From contig NZ_JBEUEL010000001.1 of the NCBI RefSeq assembly GCF_041725775.1, positions 124,001 through 188,000 of the forward strand: a stretch of 64,000 nucleotides of DNA, in the 5' to 3' direction. The stretch is from Pueribacillus sp041725775 (GTDB lineage: Bacteria; Bacillota; Bacilli; Bacillales; UBA6769). Positions 40,950-49,912 of this stretch are shown in pieces; within the stretch, counting starts at the first letter, position 1; every line of letters starts with the position of its first letter. Made by a program: the position numbers and the translations under genes. The notes beneath the pieces were generated by a model. It saw only the letters and a program-made list of their open reading frames with translations. It ran no database searches and was not told the origin of the DNA.

Positions 40950-42254
40950 CTACGATTCTTTATGCTCTTTCACATCAATCATTTTGATTTGATGACCGTC
41001 GAGATCGGTTACTTTAAATTCATAACGGTCAGCGTGGATCGTTGAACCGAGTGCAATTTCATTCAATTGTGATAGCATCCAACCGCCAATCGTATCAAGT
41101 TCACTGTCATCGAGTGTAAGATTAAAGAGCTCATTCACTTCTTCAATCAGTACTTTTCCATCGAGACGTGTAACCGTCGGACTTAGTTTGTTAATCATCG
41201 GTACTTCATCGCTATCGAATTCATCACGAATTTCTCCGACGATTTCTTCGAGAATGTCTTCAACCGTTACGAGTCCTGCAGTACCACCGTATTCATCAAC
41301 GAGAATTGCCATATGAATTTCTTCATTTTGCATTTTAAGCAATAGTTCTTTAATCGGAATATGTTCGATGACTGAAATAATCGGACGAATGTATTCCTTA
41401 AGCGCCTTCATTTCATCTTTAAACAAATCTTTAAACAAATCTTTAAACACTTCTTTAACGTTAATTAAACCAATGATATGATCTTTGTCTCCTTCAGCAA
41501 CCGGATAACGTGTATATTTTTCGTTTTTTAAAATTGTTAAGTTGTCTTCAAGCGGTTCGTTTACAAAAAGGCAAATAATTTCAGTTCGAGGAACCATTAT
41601 TTCTCGTGCTAGCCGATCATCAAACTCGAATATGCGGTTGACATATTGTAATTCAGATTGATTAATTTTACCACTTTTATAGCTTTTAGATAAAGAAAGA
41701 CGCAATTCTTCTTCACTTAACGCTTTTTCGTGCGTATCGGCCGGTTTCATTCCAAAAAAGCGAACGAGCAAACGTGCGGAACCGTTTAAAAGCCAAATGA
41801 GCGGAAATGCAATAACGTAAAACCAGTGTAACGGTTTGGCGACGAGTAAAGAAATCGTTTCCGCTTTGTTAATTGCAACCGTTTTAGGTGCGAGTTCTCC
41901 GACGACAACGTGTAAAAATGTTACGATTCCAAATACTATTAAAAAAGAAAGTGGGCGAGAGACGGTGTCTGGTAATTGTAGTGCTGTGATGAGAGGTTCA
42001 ATCAGACGATTAAACGTTGGTTCCCCAATCCAGCCAAGTCCAAGGGCTGTAATCGTAATCCCAAGCTGACAGGCAGACAAATAGCCATCAAGATTATGTA
42101 AGATTTTTTTAACGGTTTCTGCCTTTTTATTGCCTTGTAAAATTAAGTATTCAATACGAGTTTCACGTACTTTAACAATGGCAAATTCTGTTGCAACGAA
42201 AAATGCAGTGAATGCTATGAGAATGGCGAATATAATAAAATTAGTGAGTCCCAT
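40950..42254 (-). CDS. HlyC/CorC-family membrane protein with CBS domains
   Basis: A 434-residue protein of the CNNM/CorC type, linked to magnesium or other divalent-cation transport. The N-terminal DUF21 domain has about four membrane segments up to residue 160 and includes LGITITALGLGWIGEP and GELAPKTVAI. Two CBS domains (about 215-275 and 285-340) bind nucleotides, and a C-terminal CorC/HlyC domain (about 350-430) contains GKVLIEEVNELF. The linker between the CBS domains contains a four-residue tandem repeat, FKDLFKDLFKDE, from a 12-base repeat. B. subtilis YugS is the likely orthologue by length and locus. Confidence 0.9.
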   Translation of the reverse strand: MGLTNFIIFAILIAFTAFFVATEFAIVKVRETRIEYLILQGNKKAETVKKILHNLDGYLSACQLGITITALGLGWIGEPTFNRLIEPLITALQLPDTVSRPLSFLIVFGIVTFLHVVVGELAPKTVAINKAETISLLVAKPLHWFYVIAFPLIWLLNGSARLLVRFFGMKPADTHEKALSEEELRLSLSKSYKSGKINQSELQYVNRIFEFDDRLAREIMVPRTEIICLFVNEPLEDNLTILKNEKYTRYPVAEGDKDHIIGLINVKEVFKDLFKDLFKDEMKALKEYIRPIISVIEHIPIKELLLKMQNEEIHMAILVDEYGGTAGLVTVEDILEEIVGEIRDEFDSDEVPMINKLSPTVTRLDGKVLIEEVNELFNLTLDDSELDTIGGWMLSQLNEIALGSTIHADRYEFKVTDLDGHQIKMIDVKEHKES

Positions 42255-42491
42255 ATGTGACTAGACTCCAATCTTTTTACTATTTTTGAAGTTAATGGCA
42301 CGTATTTTTTTAAAAAAGTAGTGGTTTTCCATATAAATGATTCTAGTTACTTAAAAGTTTTGCGCATCATCATTGAAGGATTTTTATTTTCTCTGATGAA
42401 GTCTCATTAAATTATACTCATAATATCATGTTCTTTAACGGCATGTTATATAAGTGTTCGAACGATTAAGCGGAATGAAGGGGCGAGTGTT

Positions 42492-42986
42492 ATGGAGAAA
42501 AAGACAGTAGAATTACTTGAAGTTTTGGAGAGAAATGGTCGGATTCCGGTTAAAATGTTAGCAAAAATGTTAAATTTGGAAGTTGATGAAACTGAAAATA
42601 TGATTAATGCTTTAGAAGCAAACAATGTTATTTTAAACTATGCTACTGTCATTGATTGGAGCAAAGCAGTTTCTGATGAAAAAGTAACAGCTGTTATCGA
42701 TGTTAAAGTGACGCCAAAACGTGGAGTCGGTTTTGACGAAGTGGCTGAACGAATTTACCGTTTCCCTGAAGTGAAGGCCGTATATTTAATGTCGGGGACG
42801 TATGACTTGTCTGTGCATATTGAAGGAAAAACGATGACAGAAATCGCTCAATTTGTCTCAGCCAAACTGGCAACGATTGATTCTGTTATTTCGACGACGA
42901 CACATTTTATGCTGAAAAAATATAAGCACGACGGTGTCGTTTTTGAACCGAAGAAAGAAGACAAACGGATCGTGGTGTCCCCATGA
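42492..42986 (+). CDS. yugG: Lrp/AsnC-family regulator YugG
   Basis: A 164-residue transcription regulator: an N-terminal helix-turn-helix (about 1-55, LEVLERNGRIPVKMLAKML) and a C-terminal RAM/Lrp ligand-binding domain (about 70-145) with EVKAVYLMSGTYDLSVHIEG. It is likely to sense an amino acid. The stop overlaps the start of the aminotransferase gene by four bases, so it probably controls that gene, as in the yugG-yugH pair of B. subtilis. The ATG follows AAGGGGCGAG. Confidence 0.9.
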   Translation: MEKKTVELLEVLERNGRIPVKMLAKMLNLEVDETENMINALEANNVILNYATVIDWSKAVSDEKVTAVIDVKVTPKRGVGFDEVAERIYRFPEVKAVYLMSGTYDLSVHIEGKTMTEIAQFVSAKLATIDSVISTTTHFMLKKYKHDGVVFEPKKEDKRIVVSP

Positions 42987-44164
42987 AGACAGGTACAGTG
43001 CAGCTATCTTATTTATCAAAGGTCGTTCAAAGTTTAAAGCCTTCAGGCATTCGAAAATTTTTTGATTTAGCTTCACAAATGGAAGGCGTGATCTCGCTAG
43101 GTGTTGGGGAACCTGATTTTATAACATCGTGGAACGTATGTGAAGCGAGTCTGAATTCTCTAGAAAGTGGGTACACGGGGTACACGTCAAATGTTGGTAT
43201 GCTTGAATTAAGGGAAGAGATTTCAACATATTTACAACATCGATTTAAACTTTCATACGCTCCGAACGATGAACTGATCATAACAGTCGGAGCGAGCCAA
43301 GCGATTGATATTGCTCTTCGAACTATTCTCAATCCAGGGGATGAAGTGCTTATCGTAGAACCTTCCTTTGTGGCTTATGCTGCATTGGTTTCGCTTGCTG
43401 GTGGGGTTCCGGTACCGATACGAACAAATGCTGAGACGGAATTCAAGTTATTCCCAGAACAACTAGAAGAAAAAATAACTGATAAGACGAAAGCACTCTT
43501 TTTATGTTTTCCGAACAATCCGACAGGTACGACAATGTCCAGTGAAGAGCTTAAAGTGATAGCAAAACTTGTCATAAAATATGACTTGTTCGTCCTTTCC
43601 GATGAAATTTACGCAGAGTTAAGCTATGATAACGAGCATACAAGTATAGCGAAATTTCAAGGGATGAAAGAAAGAACAATCTATATTTCGGGCTTTTCAA
43701 AAGCGTTTGCGATGACGGGTTGGCGACTTGGATATGCTGCGGGACCGAAAGAAATCATCGAAGCAATGTTGAAAATTCACCAATATACGGTGATGTGTGC
43801 TTCTACTATGGCCCAACATGGTGCACTCGAAGCGTTGCGGAGCGGTATGGATGATGTTGCCGAGATGGTGAAAAGCTACAGGCAACGACGTAACTTTTTA
43901 GTCAAGTCTTTTCAGGAGATTGGTTTAGATTGTCATTTGCCAGGGGGGGCGTTTTACGTTTTTCCTTCGATTCAACGAACCGGCTTAACGTCTGAACAGT
44001 TTGCAGAACAGTTGTTACATGAAGAAAAAGTAGCTGTTGTCCCTGGTCATGTTTTCGGTGAAGGGGGAGAGGGACATATTCGTTGCTCATATGCGTCTTC
44101 ATTAAAAGAGCTTCAAGAAGCGATGAAAAGAATTGAAAGATTTCTTGAGCGAAATTTTCAATAA
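42983..44164 (+). CDS. yugH: Class I/II PLP aminotransferase YugH
   Basis: A fold-type I aminotransferase of 393 residues, near to PatA/aspartate aminotransferases of the I-gamma group. The N-terminal ISLGVGEPDF, the segment LCFPNNPTGTT, the DEIYAELSYD block (PLP-contacting Asp and Tyr) and the Schiff-base lysine in ISGFSKAFAMTGWRLGY (near 233-249) are clear, and the substrate-binding arginine is in GHIRCSYA near 370. Its substrate is an amino acid, possibly aromatic or aspartate-like. It is translationally coupled to yugG. Confidence 0.93.
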   Translation: MKTGTVQLSYLSKVVQSLKPSGIRKFFDLASQMEGVISLGVGEPDFITSWNVCEASLNSLESGYTGYTSNVGMLELREEISTYLQHRFKLSYAPNDELIITVGASQAIDIALRTILNPGDEVLIVEPSFVAYAALVSLAGGVPVPIRTNAETEFKLFPEQLEEKITDKTKALFLCFPNNPTGTTMSSEELKVIAKLVIKYDLFVLSDEIYAELSYDNEHTSIAKFQGMKERTIYISGFSKAFAMTGWRLGYAAGPKEIIEAMLKIHQYTVMCASTMAQHGALEALRSGMDDVAEMVKSYRQRRNFLVKSFQEIGLDCHLPGGAFYVFPSIQRTGLTSEQFAEQLLHEEKVAVVPGHVFGEGGEGHIRCSYASSLKELQEAMKRIERFLERNFQ

Positions 44165-44216
44165 TGTGAAGGTTGACATCGACACAAAATAGCGTATTTG
44201 TATGACAACAATAAAA

Positions 44217-44244
44217 AGAGTGAAGCTAAAATTAGCTTCACTCT
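44217..44244. terminator. Near-perfect palindrome after yugH
   Basis: AGAGTGAAGCTAA and TTAGCTTCACTCT are 13-base perfect arms with only two bases between them. The T-run is on the minus-strand side (AAAAA precedes it on the plus strand), and AAAAGGGGG follows on the plus strand. So as a plus-strand terminator of yugH it is non-standard and may rather stabilise the 3' end. Confidence 0.5.
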
Positions 44245-44409
44245 AAAAGGGGGAATACTAGGAATGATAATAGTATTTCCCTTATTTTCATTTTTAAACA
44301 TATTTTTCATTTTTTATTATGAAATTCATAGCAAAATTACGAAAATTTTGTTATGATAAAATAGTAAAATGTGTATACGCTTACAAATTAAATTTGGTGG
44401 TGATTGATT

Positions 44410-46077
44410 ATGATGACAAGACATTATCCATTTTGGCCAGAACGTTTAGCAACGACGCTACCGATTCCGAAAACGACAGTATATGATAATTTAGAAGTGA
44501 CCGCTAAACGTTATCCGAACAAACCTGCAATCATTTATTATGGAAATGAAATTTCATATAAGCAATTGTTTGATGAAGTGAATCGATTAGCAGGTTACTT
44601 GCAAAAGCACGCTCAGGTTGAAAAAGGTGATCGGGTCGTTTTGTATATGCAAAACTCGCCGCAATATGTGATTGCGTTTTATGCGATTATGCGTGCAGAT
44701 GCAATTGTCGTACCCGTTAATCCGATGAACATAAAAGATGAAGTTGCTTTTTATTTACAAGATTGTGATGCAAAAGTTGCGATTGTTGGTCAAGAACTCA
44801 TGCCGAATATTGAACCTCACCTTTATGTGACACCATTGAGGCAAATTATTGTAACCGCTTACTCAGAATGTGCGGGAAAGAACCAAGACTATGCGGTTCC
44901 AGATATAGTAATGGCAGAGAAACAATCTTTTCAAGGCGAAAACATTGTCGCATGGAGTGATGCGATGAATGAACAGACTGAACCAAATCCAGCCGAGTCC
45001 GTGGCTACAGACTTATGTTGTCTGCCGTACACTTCGGGAACGACAGGTAATCCGAAAGGGTGTATGCATACACATGAAACATTGCAAGCGAACATTATCA
45101 GTGCAAGTGTATGGCAGCAAATTACCCCGAGTGCAGTCTGCTTTACAACATTACCGCTTTTTCACGTAACAGGTCTTCAGCATAGTATGAATGCACCAAT
45201 CTATAGCGGGGCAACGATGGTGATGCTCACGCGATGGGATCGTGATACGGCAGGGACATTAATCGAACGATATGGGTGTACACATTGGATTAATATCGCG
45301 ACGATGGTTGTTGATTTTCTTGCGAATCCAAATCTAGGGAACTATGATATTAGTTCGTTAAAATCAATTGGAGGAGGAGGAGCGCCACTACCGAAAGCAG
45401 TTGGTGAAAAATTGTATGAAGTGACAGGGGTACAATATGCAGAAGGCTATGGTTTATCAGAAACGATTTCGCAAACACATTCGAACCCAGGTGATCGTCC
45501 GAAACTGCAATGTATGGGTGTGCCACAATTTGATGTGGATGCGAGAGTCATCGATCCAAATACAGAAAAAGAGCTTGGACCTAATGAAGAAGGGGAAGTG
45601 ATCGTTCACGGTCCACAAGTGTTTAAAGGGTATTGGAACCGACCGGAAGATACCGAAAGCTCTTTTATTGAACTTGATGGGAAACGCTTTTTCAGAACAG
45701 GCGATATTGCGTACTATGATGAAGAAGGCTATTTCTTTATGGTCGATCGGGTTAAACGAATGATTAACGCTTCAGGCTTTAAAGTGTGGCCTGCAGAAGT
45801 CGAATCGATTTTGTATAAGCACCCTGCTGTTGAACAAGCAGTCGTTATCGGTACTCCTGATCCGAAGCGCGGAGAAACGGTAAAAGCCTTTATTATTCTA
45901 CGCGAAGATAGTAAAGGATCCGTCACAGCAGAAGACATCATTGAGTGGTCAAAAACACAAATGTCGGCATATAAGTATCCAAGAATTGTTGAATTTGTTG
46001 ATGAATTACCGATGTCAGGCAGTGGAAAAATTTTATGGAGAAAGTTACAAGAACGCGAAGAACAATTACAAAAGTAA
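44410..46077 (+). CDS. Long-chain fatty-acid-CoA ligase-type enzyme
   Basis: An ANL-superfamily acyl-CoA synthetase of 555 residues. P-loop LPYTSGTTGNPKGCMHTHE lies near 204-222, the motif EGYGLSETIS near 358, RTGDIAYYDEEGYFF near 430, and the C-terminal catalytic lysine in MSGSGKILWRKLQ near 540. The chain-length specificity cannot be read; medium- to long-chain fatty acids are likely. The start is ATG 44410 (a second ATG follows), with GGTGGTGA upstream; TTG at 44404 falls in the spacer. It is a single gene, ending at the bidirectional hairpin at 46138. Confidence 0.9.
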   Translation: MMTRHYPFWPERLATTLPIPKTTVYDNLEVTAKRYPNKPAIIYYGNEISYKQLFDEVNRLAGYLQKHAQVEKGDRVVLYMQNSPQYVIAFYAIMRADAIVVPVNPMNIKDEVAFYLQDCDAKVAIVGQELMPNIEPHLYVTPLRQIIVTAYSECAGKNQDYAVPDIVMAEKQSFQGENIVAWSDAMNEQTEPNPAESVATDLCCLPYTSGTTGNPKGCMHTHETLQANIISASVWQQITPSAVCFTTLPLFHVTGLQHSMNAPIYSGATMVMLTRWDRDTAGTLIERYGCTHWINIATMVVDFLANPNLGNYDISSLKSIGGGGAPLPKAVGEKLYEVTGVQYAEGYGLSETISQTHSNPGDRPKLQCMGVPQFDVDARVIDPNTEKELGPNEEGEVIVHGPQVFKGYWNRPEDTESSFIELDGKRFFRTGDIAYYDEEGYFFMVDRVKRMINASGFKVWPAEVESILYKHPAVEQAVVIGTPDPKRGETVKAFIILREDSKGSVTAEDIIEWSKTQMSAYKYPRIVEFVDELPMSGSGKILWRKLQEREEQLQK

Positions 46078-46137
46078 AACAATTAATAAGGCGAGAGTTT
46101 TACTTAAGCCTCAGTGTTAGTTTGTCAATAAAAATGT

Positions 46138-46165
46138 AAACCCACAGTTTATGAGCTGTGGGTTT
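46138..46165. terminator. Bidirectional terminator that overlaps the end of the MBL-fold gene
   Basis: AAACCCACAG and CTGTGGGTTT form a ten-pair stem with an eight-base loop. The right arm encodes the last residues of the minus-strand gene and its TAA stop lies in the loop. It can serve the convergent acyl-CoA ligase gene too. Confidence 0.75.
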
Positions 46166-47171
46166 TCGTTATCATCGGGTGAGCGTCTGCCGGAAGTGGG
46201 TTGCTTTTATAATGAACGTATTCTTTTAAAATAGAATGGGCATCAAGGAACTCATTGTAATACTCTTCCCAGTTTTTGTCGTGTTTGCTTAAACGAGCTA
46301 AATGTTTAGCAATCCCTAGTTTCTCAGATGTCATGGAGAACGGGTTTTTGGCATGTGTTTCTTTAAAATAAAACGCCTCTTCGTGAACGATATCTTTTGG
46401 CGAGACACCGCGTTTCACAGCTTTGACAATTGTTTCCTCACGTCGTTCAATAACTCCTAAAAAGTTACGTAATTTTTGTTCATAATCATTGCGACGAACC
46501 GTTCCTTTATGATGGGATGTTATGAAATACTCTGCATCGACTTCTAATGTTTTTAAAGCCGATTCAATAAATAAATCAATATCACAGTCAGCATTGTTAT
46601 ACCATGGACCGAACGATGATAAGTCATGGTCAACAACAAAGAGTATACCATGATCAGGAAAATACGGAAGAGCAACACCTTCTGAATGACCAGGTGCATG
46701 AATCATAATCACTTTTTCACCAACAATGTCTAACGCTTCGTCATATGGATAAATTTTCATATCCCGATTTAACGTCATATCCCAATTTGGTTCATTTTTT
46801 CTCGTTGAACGATTATTTTTAATATTGTAAATCCATTCGTTAATTTCTTCTTCATTAGAAGTTGCATAGCGGCCATTCGCTTTTAAAATTTCTTTTAAGT
46901 TATTAAGTTTCTTTTTATCGTATGCATTAATCCATAATTGAGCGTTAGGAAAGTTTCCGACTCCCCAAATATGGTCAAGGTGATAATGAGTTAAATAAAT
47001 GTTTTTTAACGGTTTCTGTTTTTTAATATAATTGTATGCGCGGCTACCTGCACCACAATCAAATAATGCTGTTTCGTCTGTCCCGTGAACGAGAAGTGAC
47101 GTTGAAAATGGTACTTTACTTTTATTCTCTCCAGTTATCACTTCAATCGGTCCTATTTTCGTGTAGGTCAT
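46149..47171 (-). CDS. Metallo-beta-lactamase-fold hydrolase
   Basis: A cytosolic MBL-fold enzyme of 340 residues. The zinc ligands are THYHLDH (near 61-67), the histidine in HAPGHSEG near 158 and the aspartate in FVVDHDLSS near 178, with a later histidine in TSHHKG. The region after 200 is helical and resembles the C-terminal part of proteins that process thioesters or quorum-sensing lactones. The substrate is unknown. The ATG is preceded by GGAGGATAAC on its strand. It stands alone between two convergent/divergent genes. Confidence 0.85.
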   Translation of the reverse strand: MTYTKIGPIEVITGENKSKVPFSTSLLVHGTDETALFDCGAGSRAYNYIKKQKPLKNIYLTHYHLDHIWGVGNFPNAQLWINAYDKKKLNNLKEILKANGRYATSNEEEINEWIYNIKNNRSTRKNEPNWDMTLNRDMKIYPYDEALDIVGEKVIMIHAPGHSEGVALPYFPDHGILFVVDHDLSSFGPWYNNADCDIDLFIESALKTLEVDAEYFITSHHKGTVRRNDYEQKLRNFLGVIERREETIVKAVKRGVSPKDIVHEEAFYFKETHAKNPFSMTSEKLGIAKHLARLSKHDKNWEEYYNEFLDAHSILKEYVHYKSNPLPADAHPMITKTHSS

Positions 47172-47310
47172 CGTTATCCTCCAATCCCGATTTAAAAAAA
47201 GAGTTTACTCCACATTAGTATCTATTCACTTTATCGTTACATGGCGCATGAAGAGTTTAAATTTACTATACTAAATTTTGAGATACTTTACAAAAGTAAG
47301 TTAATAAAAA

Positions 47311-47336
47311 TGAAACTTTCATTAAGCATCAGTCGT
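47311..47336 (+). promoter_or_regulatory. ECF-type autoregulatory promoter of the sigma/anti-sigma operon
   Basis: TGAAAC (47311-47316) and CGT (47334-47336) with 17 bases between fit the -35 TGAAAC and -10 CGT of Bacillus ECF sigma factors such as SigW, SigM and SigX. It lies about 30 bases before the sigma gene, as expected for positive autoregulation. Confidence 0.75.
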
Positions 47337-47364
47337 TACATACATGAAAGGAGAGACGTTCACT

Positions 47365-47919
47365 ATGGCCATAGAGGAATTAATTCAGCTAGCTAAAAAT
47401 GGCGATCGCCAATCCTTGCATGAATTAATTGAGCGTCACATTATGATTGTTGAGCGGTTTGCCTTTCAAATTGGTGTTTCCGCCAACGACGTTGAAGACG
47501 TGACACAAGAAGTTTTTATACGGGTTTATCGTTTTTTAGAGCAATATACAGGTAAAACATTTACGACGTGGCTTTATAAGATAACACTCAATGTCGCCCG
47601 AGATCATTTTAAAAAAATTAAACGCCAGCATACGAAGGAGCAATTGTTGTTGCATCATCAGCAATTATCGGAAGAGCATGTTGAGTCAACGATTTTCTCA
47701 CGGGAAGAAGATGCTGCGTTGCATAGACTTATCCTACAGCTCGATGAGAAATATAAATTTCCACTCGTTTTGTTTTACTTTCATGATAAAAAAATTGAAG
47801 AGATAGCAATGATACTCTCACTCCCTGTGTCTACCGTTAAAACGCGTCTAGTGCGTGCAAGAGCAAAATTGAAAAAGCAACTCCAAACGATCGGAGGCGA
47901 AACGAATGCAACACGATAA
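47365..47919 (+). CDS. ECF-type RNA polymerase sigma factor
   Basis: A 184-residue group IV sigma factor. Region 2 (about 20-90) holds DVEDVTQEVFIRVYRFLEQY and the segment FTTWLYKITLNVARDHFKK; region 4 (about 120-170) has LDEKYKFPLVLFYFHDKKIEEIA, interrupted here only for length, and the helix-turn-helix MILSLPVSTVKTRLVRARAKLK. The start is ATG 47365 with AAAGGAG upstream; an in-frame ATG at 47344 overlaps that site. The end overlaps the downstream membrane gene by 14 bases. I cannot assign it to a B. subtilis orthologue; it is not obviously SigW, SigM or SigV. Confidence 0.92.
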   Translation: MAIEELIQLAKNGDRQSLHELIERHIMIVERFAFQIGVSANDVEDVTQEVFIRVYRFLEQYTGKTFTTWLYKITLNVARDHFKKIKRQHTKEQLLLHHQQLSEEHVESTIFSREEDAALHRLILQLDEKYKFPLVLFYFHDKKIEEIAMILSLPVSTVKTRLVRARAKLKKQLQTIGGETNATR

Positions 47920-48706
47920 AAGACTTGAAAAGAAATTAAAACAATTAAAAGAAGCTTATGATAATCAACCACAAATGACAGATTCTGAACGGATCGTTTC
48001 AAACATTTTTAATGAGCAACGAGCTCATATCGGCGGAAAACGCAAATTTTTACCTGTAATTACAACAGTTGCTGTCATTACAATCGTTGGAGTTTTATTT
48101 ATAGCAACTCCTGCGTTTTTTCAATTACAACAAGACGACACACATTTTAACGATTCGGCTCATGATCAGAGTAATCAGGAAGTAGCGTCACAAGAAAATG
48201 AAACTTTTATTAAGGAAGAAGCGTTTGTAGTTCAGCGCCCAGATTTTATAACAGAATCGCTCGACATTGAAGGAATGCCTGAAGAAATGACATTCCATCT
48301 TGCTACACATGAACAATTACGGATTTCTACGTATTACTCAGATGAATTTGTAATCGTAACAGCGGAAGATAGTATAAGCTTTTTTGCGAATTTTGATGGG
48401 GAAAAGCATGAAGCCACATATGTTGAAATTTATGCAATGGATGTAATGGACGTCATCCAACAACGAAAAGAGCTCGTTTTTAATCTGTTTAAAGACTATG
48501 TTGTAACAGAAAAACAAAAAGATGAGTTTATCATTCCTTTTTCTGAACAAGAATATAGACTTGAAAAGGGTGAATTGGTAGGAACGGTTTCACTATTTGA
48601 ACATAATGAAAAGCTGTTTAGGATTACGCTCCATTATCCGGAAGAATATGGTGATGGTTTCATGCCAAGGGCAAATAAAATTATTTCTGAATTGCATTTT
48701 CATTGA
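47906..48706 (+). CDS. Probable membrane-anchored anti-sigma factor
   Basis: A 266-residue protein with a charged cytoplasmic N-terminus (about 1-44, coiled-coil-like LEKKLKQLKEAYDNQ), one membrane helix at 47-68 (LPVITTVAVITIVGVLFIAT) and an extracytoplasmic domain. The topology, the 14-base overlap with the sigma gene and the lack of any other candidate make it the likely anti-sigma factor. There is no zinc H-x3-C-x2-C motif, so it is not a ZAS-type protein. The external part is unlike any domain I recognise. Stimulus unknown. Confidence 0.75.
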   Translation: MQHDKRLEKKLKQLKEAYDNQPQMTDSERIVSNIFNEQRAHIGGKRKFLPVITTVAVITIVGVLFIATPAFFQLQQDDTHFNDSAHDQSNQEVASQENETFIKEEAFVVQRPDFITESLDIEGMPEEMTFHLATHEQLRISTYYSDEFVIVTAEDSISFFANFDGEKHEATYVEIYAMDVMDVIQQRKELVFNLFKDYVVTEKQKDEFIIPFSEQEYRLEKGELVGTVSLFEHNEKLFRITLHYPEEYGDGFMPRANKIISELHFH

Positions 48707-48795
48707 TTATCTTTTGTCTTTGATAGCTGACTTTTTGTCATAACGATCGCTCCATGTTATAATAATAAAGTTAATAAAATCTTAGGAGTGTGTTT

Positions 48796-49191
48796 ATGAC
48801 AACAAAATATGAAGCAGGAACGGTTGTGCAGGGGAAAGTAACTGGAATTAAACCATTCGGTGCCTTCATTGCTTTAGACGATGAAACACAAGGACTGGTG
48901 CATATTTCCGAAGTTGCGCACAGCTATGTTAAAGATATTAACGACTATTTATCGATTGGGGATGAAGTGGACGTTAAAATTTTAAAAGTGGAGGATGGTA
49001 AAATTTCATTGTCGATTCGCGCGACAGAACCTGCCCCTGAACGTACGGAAAAACGACAGCGTCCACCACGTCAGCAAAAATCTTCCAGTCAAGGTTCACA
49101 AGGATTTAATACGCTTGAAGACAAGCTAAAAGAATGGCTTAAAGAATCTAATGATCGACAAGCACAATTAAACAAGCGACTAAAGAAATAA
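48796..49191 (+). CDS. yugI: S1-domain RNA-binding protein YugI (general stress protein 13)
   Basis: A 131-residue protein with one S1 RNA-binding domain at about 6-75 (GTVVQGKVTGIKPFGAFIAL, then GLVHISEVAHSYVKDI and GDEVDVKILKVEDGKISLSI). A basic, glutamine- and serine-rich tail and a C-terminal helix (LEDKLKEWLKESNDRQAQL) follow. Orthologues bind the 30S subunit. ATG 48796 is preceded by AGGAGTG; the in-frame GTG at 48790 is in the spacer. It is followed by a terminator. Confidence 0.92.
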   Translation: MTTKYEAGTVVQGKVTGIKPFGAFIALDDETQGLVHISEVAHSYVKDINDYLSIGDEVDVKILKVEDGKISLSIRATEPAPERTEKRQRPPRQQKSSSQGSQGFNTLEDKLKEWLKESNDRQAQLNKRLKK

Positions 49192-49200
49192 GAAACATGA

Positions 49201-49233
49201 AGATCGGGATCAAGTTAATCTCGGTCTTTTTTC
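49201..49233 (+). terminator. Terminator of yugI
   Basis: AGATCGGGAT pairs with ATCTCGGTCT using two G-U pairs around a seven-base loop, followed by TTTTTTCTTT. Confidence 0.8.
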
Positions 49234-49330
49234 TTTGTCGACAAAATTTTCGTCTTTGATTAATAGTCCTTTAGATATACATATAATTACAAAATATTCC
49301 ACGATTAGAAATAAAGACACAGACTATATT

Positions 49331-49386
49331 AACCGTTTTTTGTAATTATATTAAAAACGGTTGATAAACAAAAATTATGCTATAAA
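49331..49386 (+). promoter_or_regulatory. Inverted repeat and likely promoter of the type VII secretion operon
   Basis: AACCGTTTTT (49331-49340) and AAAAACGGTT (49353-49362) are perfect ten-base arms with a 12-base A/T-rich loop. The right arm runs into TTGATA (49361-49366), a possible -35, and an extended -10 TGCTATAAA follows (49378-49386) at a short 14-base spacing. The repeat could be an operator at the head of the esx operon. The rest of 49234-49468 shows nothing else. Confidence 0.45.
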
Positions 49387-49468
49387 GTATCAATTAGGAT
49401 AATGTTTTGGTTAAAAATACCTTTAACTAGAGCATTTACAATCATGAAGCTTGATAGGAGATGAAACG

Positions 49469-49765
49469 ATGTCAGGACAAATTCGTATGAGTCCCGAGGA
49501 GTTAAAAGCGAAAGCGACTCGTTACGGACAAAGTGCAAGACAAATCGAGGAGATTTTACAGAACTTAACAAACTTACAAGAAGAATTACGCGCAGAATGG
49601 GAAGGTCGCGCGTTTGACCGTTTTGATGATCAGTTTAGACAACTTAAACCGAGAGTTCAAGAATTTGCGCAATTAATGCAAGAAATTAATATGCAATTAA
49701 ACAAAACAGCAGATGCTGTTGCTCAGCATGATGAAGCGTTGTCTAGAAATTTTGGCCTTAGCTAA
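49469..49765 (+). CDS. esxA: WXG100 protein EsxA/YukE
   Basis: A 98-residue helical-hairpin protein, the conserved small substrate and partner of type VII secretion. The turn motif WEG is in LRAEWEGRAFDRFDDQF (near 38-54), flanked by two long amphipathic helices; the C-terminal tail TADAVAQHDEALSRNFGLS should hold the secretion signal. ATG 49469 is fixed by ATAGGAGATG; the in-frame ATG at 49451 lies before that site. It heads the operon, about 150 bases ahead of esaA. Confidence 0.95.
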   Translation: MSGQIRMSPEELKAKATRYGQSARQIEEILQNLTNLQEELRAEWEGRAFDRFDDQFRQLKPRVQEFAQLMQEINMQLNKTADAVAQHDEALSRNFGLS

Positions 49766-49912
49766 TCAATGAAAATAAAGGACAAGTGCTGAGTTAGCTC
49801 GTTACTTGTGCCACGCGACAACTGTTGTGTGGCATTTGTTCATTACATACTTATAACGGAATGAGATACAAATGTGAAGTATACTTTGAGATCGAGTGTA
49901 GGAGTTGATGAA

